NCBI GenBank assembly: GCA_021234155.1
Contig: JAJEKV010000040.1
Coordinates: 3,447,799 to 3,511,798 of the forward strand
DNA length: 64,000 bases
Direction of reading: 5' to 3'
Source: Isoetes taiwanensis
Taxonomy: Eukaryota > Streptophyta > Lycopodiopsida > Isoetales > Isoetaceae
Part shown: piece after piece, positions 1-10,869 of the stretch
How positions within the stretch are numbered: the first letter of the stretch is position 1
How the letters are laid out: the number at the start of each line of letters is the position of its first letter
The notes under the pieces: generated by a model
The model's database searches: none
The model's input: the letters and a program-made list of their open reading frames with translations, nothing else
What the model was told of the DNA's origin: nothing
Made by a program: the position numbers and the translations under genes

Positions 1-98
1 TACTGATTTCTTGGGCATCTCGAAGACCTGCCCAAGACATAAAAATATCATTTTTGGGCGGCCGCAGGTGTGATTTCACCCTAAATAAGAGAGGTGTA

Positions 99-148
99 TG
101 ATCAGATTGAGGAGTTTTGTCCATGATCAGATTCAGGAGTTTTGTCCA
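99..148. repeat. 25-bp unit repeated twice in tandem
   Basis: The unit beginning tgatcagatt and ending ttttgtcca occurs at 99-123 and again at 124-148 with one difference. It is a short local duplication with no visible coding role. Confidence 0.85.
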
Positions 149-1854
149 CTAATAATGTGTGGTCCCGACTTCTGGATCAGCTGAATAGAAAAATCGAGCA
201 TGTTGTTCCTTCTGTACATTACCCTAAAGTAACCCTAATCCAGTTTCTTGCACGAAATCCGCTTTTCCGTCCTCTAAATTGGCTCCAAACTCTAAAATCT
301 GCATTTGCTCAGCAGCTGGTACTACTATTATTTACATTTGCATTTGCTGCTGGGCCTCGTCAACACCTTGCAATGTATCCTACATCTACTTCATTGTTGT
401 TCCGTTGGTCACACTGAAAATCAACCACATCTTCAATCGACATGCCTGCAAAAATTTCCAATCTTCAATTTAGAATCTTAAACCTCAATCAACAATCTGT
501 TCAATCAAATAATCAAGCTGCATCCCAAATTGCATATCTACACTAGGAAAAAACCAATGCAGTTCTGACCATTCTTCTCAATGCACCTGTATATTGTTTG
601 ACGCATATGTTATTTCTGTCTCAAAACCTAAAAACCAATGCCAACTGGCATTTCGATCCAATCTTCTCAAGCTTGGGATAATTTGTGGCTATAACATAGA
701 TGTAATGGAACATCTGGTAACATCTGCTTTCAAATAGCTCTAGCGTAGACCATGAGATATCACCTGTGCATTCTTGTTCCTAAATTTTATGAGTTATGTG
801 CTCTTCCTAGGTGCCCCCAACATGAGTTATCCTGGAATCCGATGGCTTTTGACAAAACAAATTATCCACGAGGTCATTCCATTCCACAAGGCTGAGGGAG
901 ATAATCTCAGTGTCAGGTTGGACCCTAGGAACTTAGGACCAGTAAGTGCCTGCCCTTTTAAGTTGTTCTGTCTGATTTCTCTTATTTTCCTGACGGATGT
1001 TTACTTTCAATCTTAATACAGATACCTATGGCATTGTTAAAAGCTAGAGTGACAGCATATTGTGTGGCCTCCCAATAGAGTTGGTCATGTAGAAAGTCGA
1101 CCTTCTAATCAGCGGGTGATTATTTAGAATGGAAGAAACCAAATATGGGGAAACAGGACTGAACTGAAGTTTATCTATTGCTCTGAACAGAATTGGTTTT
1201 GACGGATTGGGATTTTTGGTATTCGCCTTCAAAAATAGGTGGAAGAATCCAAGGAGGCATGATAAACTATAGAAAGTTTTCGTCATGGCAATACGCTTCA
1301 AGCATATACATGGTCTGCTGGATAAAAGTGTTAGAGACAAATAAGAATTTAGTGAAGAGCTTGCCAGTGACACTCAGATATCGCAACCCTGCCCATTGCA
1401 GCGAGGCATTAAGAATCGATGTTAACTAAGAGAATGTATAACATTCTGAACCCTTATAGCATGTTCTAGACTCCGAATCTTGAATTTTTAGGCATGCTGT
1501 TTCTTTAAAGAAATCATCATTGTAGTTTTTTCTAATAATAAATACTACATGGTATTTGTCCAGAAAAACGAATCAGAGATTAGAATAACTGTGATTATTG
1601 TAGTTCAAATCCATTAGTTTATAACGTGAGTTTGTAATTTTGAAGGCAAATTTCCGGTTATTTGTGACTCAAATAAAATAAAAAATCCAGTGAGAAGGCA
1701 AAAATCTTATAAGATGAATTGTTTTCTTCGAACCATAGACTCTTTTGATTATTAAGGCATGAAGTCTACCTGAAAAATAATGAATGGCGTTACGTTACGT
1801 GCATTCTGAACAATGTAAATGAAGCTATAACTGATCTTAGGAATATGACATGCA

Positions 1855-2010
1855 ATCACAGTATTGAGTAGAGGCATTAATTTCATAAGACTATAACCAA
1901 AATGGAATGTCACAAGATTGAAGGAAAATGACGTGCAATGGACAGCTTTGAGACGAGACACCATTTTTATAAGATTAGAACCAAAATGGAATATCACAAG
2001 AATGAAACTA
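1855..2010 (-). repeat. Short dispersed repeat, two minus-strand copies
   Basis: On the minus strand, 1922-1855 reads ttcaatcttgtgacattcc and continues to atgcctctactcaatac. A second partial copy lies at about 1969-2010. The same family recurs on the plus strand at 5520-5604 and 14250-14307. The copies at 1855 and 5533 are inverted relative to each other and bracket the NLR gene, so they could be two independent MITE-like insertions or the ends of one mobile unit. Confidence 0.65.
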
Positions 2011-2081
2011 CGTAATCAGTAGAGACAATGATTTTATGAAACTAAAATAAAATCTCAAAACCCTTCTGCTTTTGGCCATCA

Positions 2082-5000
2082 TCAGAAGTCATCATGGCTC
2101 ATCATCAGATTTGGGGACAGTTTTGTGGATAGAAAAGGGGAGGATTTGGAGAGATTAGGAAGTAAATGGTCATCTACATGGATTTCACACAATCTGGGGA
2201 GAGCACCCTTCTCAATCTCTGGAAAGTGCAAGAGTGGACACCCTGATAAATGTAAGTGCTGCAGGGATGCGAAGCATCCTGCCCTTCCAAAGCACCTTGG
2301 AAGCTGCTTTATTTTGGAACTGCTGAGTTTCAACACCTTCAGCATGGCCATGGCGCCCTCTTCTATATCTGGAAATCCTTCTAGTGCACATGCTGATGCA
2401 TCTAAAAGCTCCAGGCTTGGAAAACTTCCTGCCTTTTGCATGGATATTGGTAGCTCTTTCAGTGGGCAACCAGTCAGGATCAATTTCTTCAAAGCAGATA
2501 AGCATCCAGCACTTCCAAGGGATGCAGGCAGCGTTTCAATTTGGCAGTGCCCTAAATTGAGCTCCTGAAGTTTCACCAAAGCCCCTTCCTCAATAACTGG
2601 AAAATCACAAAACATGCGACACCATGACAGGTTTAATCTCTCCAGACTAGGTAAAGATCCTGTCCTTACAAAGGATGATTTCAACTTCTCGATCTTGCAA
2701 GAGTCCATGTTCAGCTCTCGCAGAAGGGGTAATGCTCCTTTTTCTATCTCTGGGAATTCTGCAAAGGGGCACCCTGTCAAATACAAGGTCTCTAATCTGG
2801 GGAAGGATCCTGCCTTCAATGGCGGCAGATTTGTTACAGATGTATATGATAAATCTAGCAGCTCAAGCTTCTCTAAGGCATCTAATCCTGGCAACCTGGA
2901 AAGACTTCTGCTCCCCCTCAGGATCACCCTTCTTAAATCCTTCATTTTACAAACCCAGTCTGATAACACCCTTATATTACATCCTTTCAACTCCAAATGC
3001 TCCAATTTCACTAGCTTTTGTAGAGGCAATATGTCAGACAATGGAGCTTGAACCTGCAAAAACCTTAGATTTGAAAAGTTTTCCATTGATGCTGGGAGCA
3101 ATTTCTGTGTGGTGCTTGAGATTCTCAGGATTCTCAATCTTGTCAGGTTTTGGAGACATTGAAACCCTAATGTCTTTCCATTTATGCTTGAATCCCATAT
3201 CCCATTCAAATCGTATAAATCCAGGACCGATAAATTTGTGAGTTTGAGCAATGCCTTTGTTGGAAATGATGCAGAATTATTCAATGATATTCTTAGGATT
3301 TCTAAATTTGTCAATTCTGCCAAGGATTCTGGAATAGAAGCTAGTGAGTTGCATTCTACAATATCCAAGACAACAAGTGACTTTAACAGACCTAGACTAT
3401 CTGGAAGAGCTTTTATTCCTGTAGATATTAAGCTCAACACTTGGAGGGATGGGAAGTTCAAGAGAAATTTCTGATGGATTTCACCACAGCATTCAAGCAG
3501 CAGAGTGTTCAGATTAGGTGCCACAACTGGAGAATTAACATGAAGTACAGGAATGGACTTGCCTATGTAGATTCTCTTTGCCACTTGCCAATTGATGTCA
3601 TCCTGAATTTTTCCAACATGAAATACCTCTTGCCTTACGCGTTCTTTCCTCAAAATATGATATGTCATGTCCCTGAGCACATCATGAACCCGACATGCAT
3701 TCTCTCCCACTACATCAAACAAAGAAGATGCTATGAGAATACCAAGAACAAAGTATGTTTCAATCATCAGATCATTTCCTGCTTTGAGCAGCCTCTCCCC
3801 TGCCCAACATTTTGCCAAATCAAAGATGTCTATTTTTTCATATTCGCGAAATGCGCCCAAGTAGAGGAAGCATTCTTGGAGCTTTCTACCTTGACCAATA
3901 TGCTTCTCCAAACTTCCCAGTTCGTTGTAACTGATTTTTAGGTGGCCATACAGGGCTTCTTCTTGATTCAATTGGGCATCTTGCAGACCACTCAATGCCT
4001 GTTCCCATTGCCATTTCTCAGATTTCCCAGTCATAGCACTTCCTGCCAACTTTAAGGCCAGGGGAAGGCCCTTGCATTTCTTGGCCATCCTTGCAGCAAT
4101 ACTCTTGACATCTTTATCAATAGCATTATCATCTTGAAACTGAATAGGACTCGATTGAAATGCATGATGAAGAAACACATTCCAGCTATGCTCTTCTGAA
4201 AGCATACCCAATTCAACGTCTTGTGTCCCCAGTCCTAAAATCTCAGGATTTCGTGTGGTGATTAGAATTGTGGTGTCATAATTTAGCCATTCTATGACTG
4301 ACTTGTCCCAAACGTCATCCAGGATCAAAAGACACTGCTTGCCTTTTAGCAGATGTGTAAGTTCAGATTTTCCTTCCTCCTTGCATAGAAAATGTCTTGG
4401 TTTATGTACGATTTGCTCATAAAGCTTTCCTTGTAATTTCTGTATTCCAGCTTGCATTCCAACTGTTAGCCAGTATACACGGTCATGGAAGTGAGATTTT
4501 ATTTGAGGATCATTGTTTACTTTCTTAGCTATGGAGGTCTTTCCTGATCCTCCGATTCCATGTATTCCTATTTTCTTCGAGCCCTCTGCTTTAAGCAAAA
4601 AGTCTTTGATCTGTTCTTCCACATCTTCTCTGCCAATTAAACATTCTTCTAAGATAACTCCTTCCTTGTGTCGATGTATAAGCACATTGTCAGTGCATAG
4701 AAAACCCCTAGCATCTGCGACATTTTGTTTCAAATTAGCCATCTTAATCCCGGTCGTTGCCATGTCCTTATTTTGCAGCAAATCCTTGGCATTATATGAG
4801 ATTTGAAGAGCCAAGAGCACCCAAATGCTATCATCCCTCAAAAGTTTATGGAGCTGCTCCTTCTGTTTTAAAATTGCTTTTCTTAAACTGTTTCTGTAGT
4901 CATTGCAGGATGTTAAAATATATTTCTATAGGTATATCTTTAAAAGAAATTCCTTTACAAGATCAACATAAGACTTACCTTTTCCAGAAGTTTATTTTTT

Positions 5001-5262
5001 CAGTTTGGCATCCATTGATCAAACGCTGGGCTTCATACAAGCATTGCTTGAGCCTAATTAGCCAGCCCCCGAGTTCTGCAGCATTCTGGGAGAGCTGAGA
5101 TTCGAACTGTTGAATGCAAGTGAGAACAGGATCGAGACCGGCTAGTTCTTGCGCTAATGCCCGGCATTCGTCCTCGCAATGTCCAACCCTGCGGATCTCT
5201 TTGACAAGATTATCACGAGAACCAGCAATTTCCCCTACTTGGTAGGCGCCAGCCATATCCAA
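2082..5262 (-). CDS. CC-NB-ARC-LRR (NLR) intracellular immune receptor
   Basis: Exons 5262-4979 and 4893-2082 are joined across an 85-bp GT-AG intron (4978-4894). The join keeps frame through a split Arg codon and gives 1031 residues. The N-terminal 150 residues are helical and charged, resembling the coiled-coil or RPW8-like domain of plant NLRs. NB-ARC motifs follow in order: P-loop GIGGSGKTS near 204-215, kinase-2 LLILDDVW near 283-290, RNBS-B ILITTRN near 304, GLPLAL near 370, and VHD in place of MHD near 497. Leucine-rich repeats run from about 550 to 1010, the last five as supra-repeats of about 51 residues carrying an FPxIExGA signature. The family acts as nucleotide-switched pathogen sensors in the cytosol. 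No stop or frameshift is seen, so the gene looks functional. The upstream start at 5262 is the first Met in the coiled-coil frame. Confidence 0.93.
4894..4978 (-). other. Phase-2 intron of the NLR gene
   Basis: On the minus strand the donor is AG|GTAAGT, leaving the exon at 4979, and the acceptor is CTACAG, entering the exon at 4893. Removing these 85 bases fuses the coiled-coil exon to the NB-ARC-LRR exon in frame without a stop. An intron between these domains explains why the upstream domain lies in a separate open frame. Confidence 0.88.
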
Positions 5263-5519
5263 AGGCTTGGGATGGATTTGAGATATGGAGGTTTATAACC
5301 CAAAAAGCCAGACAGATCATTACTGGGTCTGGCATGATCAGAAGTGGGCCAACTACGTTCCATGGGTTTGAGCCTCAAATTGCTCATCCAATCCAACTCT
5401 GTTCCTCTGAAAATTTGAGCAATGAGCATAGGCCTCATGTTCGCCACTTGCGCGGGTTTTTATATGCAACTTGTCCTCGATAAATGGTCCGTGATCAAAT
5501 ACGAGCTCGCATCATTTTC

Positions 5520-5604
5520 CCAAGTTTATAGCTTCAATCTTGTGACATTCCCATTTTTGTTCTAATCTTATCGAACTGAAAACTGATGCCTTTACTTAAT
5601 ATCG
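5520..5604 (+). repeat. Dispersed short repeat, plus-strand copy upstream of the NLR gene
   Basis: The stretch caagtttatagcttcaatct at 5521 continues through a tgacattcc-ttctaatcttat block to a gatgcctttacttaatatc block. It matches 1922-1855 in inverted orientation and 14250-14307 in direct orientation, so the NLR transcription unit is flanked by inverted copies. Confidence 0.7.
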
Positions 5605-6009
5605 TCCATGCATTTGATATATCTACTCAAATTTTATTTTTGAGTTGCCCCTTTGATAATGTGGGTTTCTGGCATATTCTAAGTATATGCTGGAATATGC
5701 CAGAAACTGCTCCAAACCTACTGTTGCCCGTAAACTGGCGGTCACCAGTGTTGCTGGGCCGCCAGAGTGGAAACTGGCTTACTGGCTTTATTTTTGCAAT
5801 GCAGGTAGCTTATTTGCCGGAGGGCTTAGAAGCTGTAGTATTTACTGCAGATGGTGACATGCGACAAGCATTGAACAACCTTCAGGCTACTTATAGTGGT
5901 TTCCAGATTGTAAATCAGGAAGTCTTTAAGGTTATGCGAGCTAATCAAATACTAGTGTTATTCTTCTCTTTGAGCCACAAACACTGAATAGCAACACTTG
6001 TCTATGTGC

Positions 6010-6165
6010 TAGGTAACTGGCCGGATTGAGGGGTTTCCGGCCGGTAAACTGGCAGGCGCGGCGGCGGTCGGATTGAGGGGTTTACAGGCCGGAAACCCCG
6101 AAATCCGGCCGGCTACCCAACGTGAACCGGCGTTTGGCGAAAATTTCACTTCCTCCAATCTGCTC
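6010..6165. repeat. GC-rich direct and inverted repeat inside the RFC intron
   Basis: The motif cggattgaggggttt followed by ggccgg occurs twice, near 6022 and 6069. It is followed by inverted pieces of the same motif (ccggaaacccc, ccggccgg). GC content is far above the flanks. This is probably the end of an inserted element. Confidence 0.55.
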
Positions 6166-6879
6166 CTATTCGGCCAAATCCCTGCCGTAGAATCGATCCA
6201 AAACCAAAACTCATGGCTCCAGAACCAAATCGTCCTGCTATAATCTTTGCCCCAGTGCTATGCCGATTGTCAAGGAATGCCTTTGTTACATTCTTGGCCG
6301 GTTACGACGATTATGTAAAAGGGGTTGAAGGTCTCGCCAAAAGCTTGAGATATTGCAAATCTCTTTAAACTCTTGTCGTTGTTGTGTTGCCTGATGTGCC
6401 AGAATCTCATCGCAGGTTTGAGATCAAAGATGTCCAGAGCACTCCGGAAGAGGGAGACCCAAAAGGAATATCAGTTGCCAGAAGCCAAGCTTTGCCCTGA
6501 ATAAAACTTTCAATGCTGAACTTCTCAACATCAGAGGCAGAGAGTCGAGAAGACGAAGGAACTCTTCCGGCACTGCTACCACCAGGGCCATTGCTTTGAA
6601 ATTCAGCAAAAAATAGAGTATCAAGGGCAAAACTTCCGCTCCAAGCAAGCCACCCATGTGAGTGGATCAATTTGCCCATAAAGCTGTTTAAAAAAAACAG
6701 ATCTGGAATAGAGCTTCCAAGGTCGGCCCAGGTAAGCCCTATGCTATTTAATCCGCACTAATCGGTGCCAAGGCTGTTCAGATCGCATTTCGCCATGGCG
6801 TATTATGTGATAAATTATTCCAAGCTCCGATTATGGTAGGAAGCTCTCCCTCTGCACAAACCTCTGCACAAACACATAA

Positions 6880-7120
6880 ATAAACACATAAATGGCCGGA
6901 GTAGAAAAAAAAGAGTAGAAAACGGCTGGAAACGGAGTAGCTGGAATAGCTGTAGCCGGATTTGACTGGAAACAGAGTAGCTATGACGCCACCAAGAACC
7001 TCTAAACCCCAAACAGAACAGAGTAGCCATGAACCTGGAACCAAGAACAGAGTAGCTACGGCTGGAAGTTATGGTGGCGATGCAAGATGCGCCACCAAGA
7101 ACATGTAAACCCCAAATTAC
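6880..7120. repeat. Diverged internal duplications in the RFC intron
   Basis: The phrase gccaccaagaac followed by taaaccccaaa occurs near 6989 and again near 7090, and an acagagtagc phrase recurs between them. The region also holds minus-strand open frames, but these have no codon structure and look like shadows of the repeats. Confidence 0.5.
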
Positions 7121-7689
7121 CTGTAATAAATAAACACGGAAAAATCGAGGAATTTCCGCCAAATGGCGATTTACAGGTCTGTGACCAGCCACACCCGCTT
7201 GTTGCCATCAATATGGTCAAATTTACTTTGGGGGGCAAGATTGATGAGGCATATGGCTTAATGAAGCAGCTCTATGATCTTGGCTACTCGGCATCAGATA
7301 TTGCCATGACACTTTTTCGAGTTATCAAGAATTATGAGATGCCAGAGTACTTGAAACTCGAGTATATAAAGGTGAGATTTGCTAATTCAAATGTTGGTTA
7401 AAATTGTTTTGCTCCTACCTGCTAATGGTAATAATTTTTCAGGAAGTCAGTTTTGCATTGTTGATGGTGTAGGTTCACTTCTTTAACTATCAGGACTTTT
7501 GGCAAAACTCTGTAATATTAGCAGCAAAGCAAGGCCATAGCCACCTATCATGCAACAAAGCAGAAAGGTCAAATTATAACAATGGGGTCAGCTCGAACAT
7601 GTGAATTTTCAAGGTCATAAGATGGCATTTTTTGGATTGGGTTTTGTTAGAGCCAAAGTACCAGTGCCATAATTGCTCATATGGGACAT

Positions 7690-8767
7690 TTACAATTTAA
7701 ACTAAATTGCAAAACAACCAGACTTGATCTGATTGAAATCAGGATCTTCTTACTATCCCATTTGCAGATCTGTATTTCTTTTGATCAAAGGAAATTCTAC
7801 TTTTGAGCTTTCTAGTTTTAGATTCACAATGCCAAAGTGTGGCAACCATCACCGCCATAGTTTGAGGAGAGCTAGGTGCAGTAGTCAAATACAGATGTTT
7901 CTTGCTCTTGCCTTGGAATGCCTCTTCCTAACATGGTTGCTCTATGATCAGGTTTCTGATGCTGTTCTTGATGCTTGTCTGGAGCAAGACCCAGATAGCA
8001 AGGTAGCTTGTGAGACCTTATGCATATCAGTTCTCTAGCAAAAATGCTAAAAATGGGTGGAACTCGCTCGGAGATGCCATTCGTTCAATAACGGGTAGGT
8101 TACTAGTTGTTGATTTGCTTATAATCTATCAAGAATCTGATGTAGTTCAATGATAATATACAATCAGGCATAGAAGCTATGTTTGCAGATTTAGGCCATT
8201 TTAGTGCATTTTCAATACAGATATATGGTTCAACAATGCTTCCATAAGAAGTATCTTCATATATACATCTCATTATCACTTCAAATCTGCTTGCTCACAC
8301 AGGAGGATGCTCTGCAGACTTTTACACCCGTCTTTCTTTTGGCCAGTGCATCATTCAATGTGATCTTTTCGCGTCCATCACTTCGCTGCTTTACCCTGCC
8401 CTTGTGGCCAATCCATGCTGGATCATGCTTCTATCAACTATGGCAAGTGCAAGACTCTTCTGAGCTTCAGAATGAATAGTTGAAGTGTGTTAGAGTCGAT
8501 AACTCTGATGTCTCACAAATCACGCGAGTGTCTACCCTCGCAAAGTCACTTTCTGTATCAGTCAAACAGACAGGTCCACAACCACGACTTGTTGACATTT
8601 ACCAGGCTACTAAGCCTGGCAATAAGTCAAGGTTTCATCTTTTGTGTGACAAAGCAAAGGAGCCTTCGGCTGTTCAACAGGATGTGCTGGAAAGTTGTTA
8701 TGCATCATTAGTTCTAGAGATTCAAAACAATGTATTACTAAATCACATGAACCCCAGGAGTGTGTGA
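7690..8767 (+). other. Possible exons of an unidentified gene
   Basis: Three exon-like pieces can be seen. A 51-base piece at about 7952-8002 encodes a [17 protein letters not shown] stretch between ag and gt. A second piece follows a cacacag acceptor near 8302. The third is an open frame at 8480-8767 (95 codons) rich in polar residues. Codon use looks protein-like but I do not recognise the product. The terminal ORF at 10509-10865 could belong to the same gene, with the PPR copy between them. Confidence 0.3.
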
Positions 8768-10430
8768 ATTAATAGTGAGGGAAACATATATGGACTATAA
8801 AGAACAACAAATCTACTCTGATACCTATTTGTCTGTGGTGAGGGCATGTGTCCGCAAACAGTCCTTTCTGGAGGAAAAATTGGTTCATGCTCAAATTATC
8901 AAAAGTAGATATAATCCAGGCATCCTCTTGGTAAATACGATTGTCAACATGTACTGCAAGTATATAAGTCTCGTATTTGATACAATGATTAGTCAAGATG
9001 TCTATACCTGGACTACAATGATGACTGGCTATGTTCAATCTGGGGATGTTGATGGAACTATGAAGCTTTTCTACCATATGCAAGAACATATGCACACATT
9101 ATAAAATTTGGATTTGGGTCAGATATTTTTATTGCAAATACTGTGGTGGGAATGTATAGAAAATGTGGCAGAGTGGAGGACGTACAATTAGCATTTGATG
9201 GAATGCCAATGCAAAATGTGGTTACATGGAATGTTGTGATCTCAGTGTATGCACAGTTTGGGTATTCTAGTGAACCTGTTGATTTGTTGAGGAAAATGGA
9301 CCTTCTTGAAATAAAACAAAATAGGGCTACTTATGTAAGTCTCTTGGTTGCATGTGCCAGTGGCTGGGCCATTGAATGGAGTAAGCATATACTCCATCAT
9401 TCTAAAATCCGTATTAGAAACCGATGCTTTTGTAGCCAGTGCACTTATTGCCACATATGCAAAAGCTGGAAATATTTAAGAATCTCGCCTGATATTCAGT
9501 AATATACACACTCGTGATATGGTTTTATGGTCGACAATGATTTCTGCATATGGAGATTTTGGAGATGCTCATGAAGCGATCAATCTGTTGGGCCAAATGA
9601 GGCAACATGGTTTGAAGCCAAACAAAGTGGCATACAAAGGCATTATAAGTGGATGTGCAATAGCAGAAGCTACAGAGTTAGGCAAATATGGACATGCCCT
9701 TCTCAGAAAAGCCAGTGTGGAGTCTGATATAATAATAGAAAAAGCCCCTGTGTCCATGTATGCTAAATGTGGGAAACTAGTAAATTGTTGTCAAGTCATT
9801 GATAGAATGATTGAATGTAACCAGATCTCATGGAATGTTGTAATTGCAAGATATTCTCAATTTGGAGATAGCAGATGTGCCATAGCTCTTCTTGAAAGCA
9901 TGCTACATTATGGGTTGGAAGGAGAAATTAGCACCTATTCCTCTATTCTTAGTGCATATGCTAATGCAGGAACTTTAGAATGGGGCAAATTCATTCATAC
10001 TCGTCTCATTCAGATTCTGTTGGAAATGTCCTGGTTGACATGTACTGTAAGTGTGGTATTGTCAAGGATGCCTGCCAAGTGTTCGATACTATGTCTTCCC
10101 AAGATATAGTTTCATGGACTACAATGATTTCGGGGTATGCTGACAATGGAAATGGCGATTATGCTTTGAAGTTTCTTAATAAAATGCAAAGTTATGGTCT
10201 GGCACCAGACCGTGTTACATTTATTTCTATTCTCGCGGCATGTAGTAATTTAGGGCTAGAAGATACTGGGCATCATTATTTCCACTCCATGAGCAATATG
10301 TATGGTATTGTTCCAAGAAGAGAGGATTATGCTTGCATGGTAGATCTTCTTAGGCGGGTAGGTTACTTGCACAAGGCAATCGGAATGTTCATTGTCTCTT
10401 TGACTTCCTTCTTAACTACGGATTTCTAGC
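8760..10430 (+). pseudogene. Degenerate PLS-class PPR protein gene
   Basis: Successive pieces in two frames read as one intronless pentatricopeptide repeat protein: 8760-9104, 9143-9420, 9519-9990 and 9980-10370. Typical repeat signatures are present, such as NTIVNMYCK, VVTWNVVISVYAQFG, MRQHGLKPNKVAYKGII, VLVDMYCKCG and IVSWTTMISGYADNG. PPR proteins bind organellar RNA and guide editing or processing. At least three frame changes (around 9105-9140, 9400-9515 and 9985) and internal stops break the gene. Sequence resembling the E-domain approach (GIVPRREDYACMVDLL) is reached, but no E or DYW domain follows. It is an inactive copy. Confidence 0.9.
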
Positions 10431-10508
10431 AAGCTCTCTGATAGGTGCAGATGTCCCAGCTTTATATTCACCAGTGCCATTTCAAATGCAACTTTAAAGA
10501 CGCCAGAG

Positions 10509-10865
10509 ATGAGTTGTAAGCAAGTACAGATTCTTGATGCATATAACTATGATGAATCAAATTCTATGCACGGTTCATATTCACTGGAAATCAAAGGCAT
10601 GCCTCTGCCATGTTGGCTTGTTTCATGGACCTATTCAGTAGCTGAACATTCTCAAGAAGGATGGTTTGAGGCCAGCTTCATAACAGACCCACTCACTGAG
10701 AGCTTAAACATTGTCCAGGAAAATTTGAACAAGTCAAGCAAACCAGACAACAAGGAAAGTAACAGTAAAGTTTTAATGACCGAGCTTAGTAGAAATTCTA
10801 GGTTTGAAGAATCTGTTAAGCAGCTGAAGTTTGTGAACAATAGATATTTAGCTTCCTTGGCATGA
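10509..10865 (+). CDS. Unidentified 118-codon ORF, possibly a terminal exon
   Basis: The frame is open from 10509 to a stop at 10863-10865 and is followed by an AT-rich region with an aataaa signal near 11037. The encoded segment is polar with Ser/Lys-rich stretches and no motif I recognise. It may be the last exon of the gene suggested by the pieces at 7952-8767, which would put the PPR copy inside an intron. Confidence 0.3.
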   Translation: MSCKQVQILDAYNYDESNSMHGSYSLEIKGMPLPCWLVSWTYSVAEHSQEGWFEASFITDPLTESLNIVQENLNKSSKPDNKESNSKVLMTELSRNSRFEESVKQLKFVNNRYLASLA

Positions 10866-10869
10866 TTGT

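Larger units (their letters stand above)
1..2081. other. Gene-poor left edge with one exon-like stretch
   Basis: I see no complete gene here. A perfect-looking internal exon lies at about 812-941 on the plus strand, between a cttcctag acceptor and a gtaagt donor at 942. It encodes about 42 residues ending DPRNLGP that I cannot assign to a family. The other open frames are short, AT-rich and lack codon structure. A 25-bp direct repeat sits at 99-148. Confidence 0.35.
5805..7540 (+). pseudogene. RFC4: Replication factor C small subunit (plant RFC4 / human RFC2 type), 3' remnant
   Basis: Three terminal exons survive. Exon 5805-5930 (42 codons) contains [15 protein letters not shown], the sensor-2 region of the clamp-loader AAA+ fold. 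Exon 7177-7371 (65 codons) starts VCDQPHPL and ends EYLKLEYIK, which belongs to the C-terminal collar domain. Both have proper ag/gt borders. The last exon starts at 7443 and still reads DGVGSLL-stop-LSGLLAKLC to a natural stop at 7538-7540. It has lost about 8-10 bases near 7456, shifting the frame, and carries an in-frame TAA where other family members have Gln. The ATPase core exons upstream of 5805 are absent. RFC loads PCNA during replication; this copy cannot, and is a partial duplicate that decayed. The intron between the first two exons is swollen by repeats. Confidence 0.88.

Noticed and set aside
2125-3941. Several plus-strand open frames over 100 codons
   Set aside because: They are antisense shadows of the NLR exon on the minus strand.
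6407-7238. Minus-strand open frames in the RFC intron
   Set aside because: Their composition follows the local repeats, the frames overlap in all phases, and no motif or splice structure supports them.
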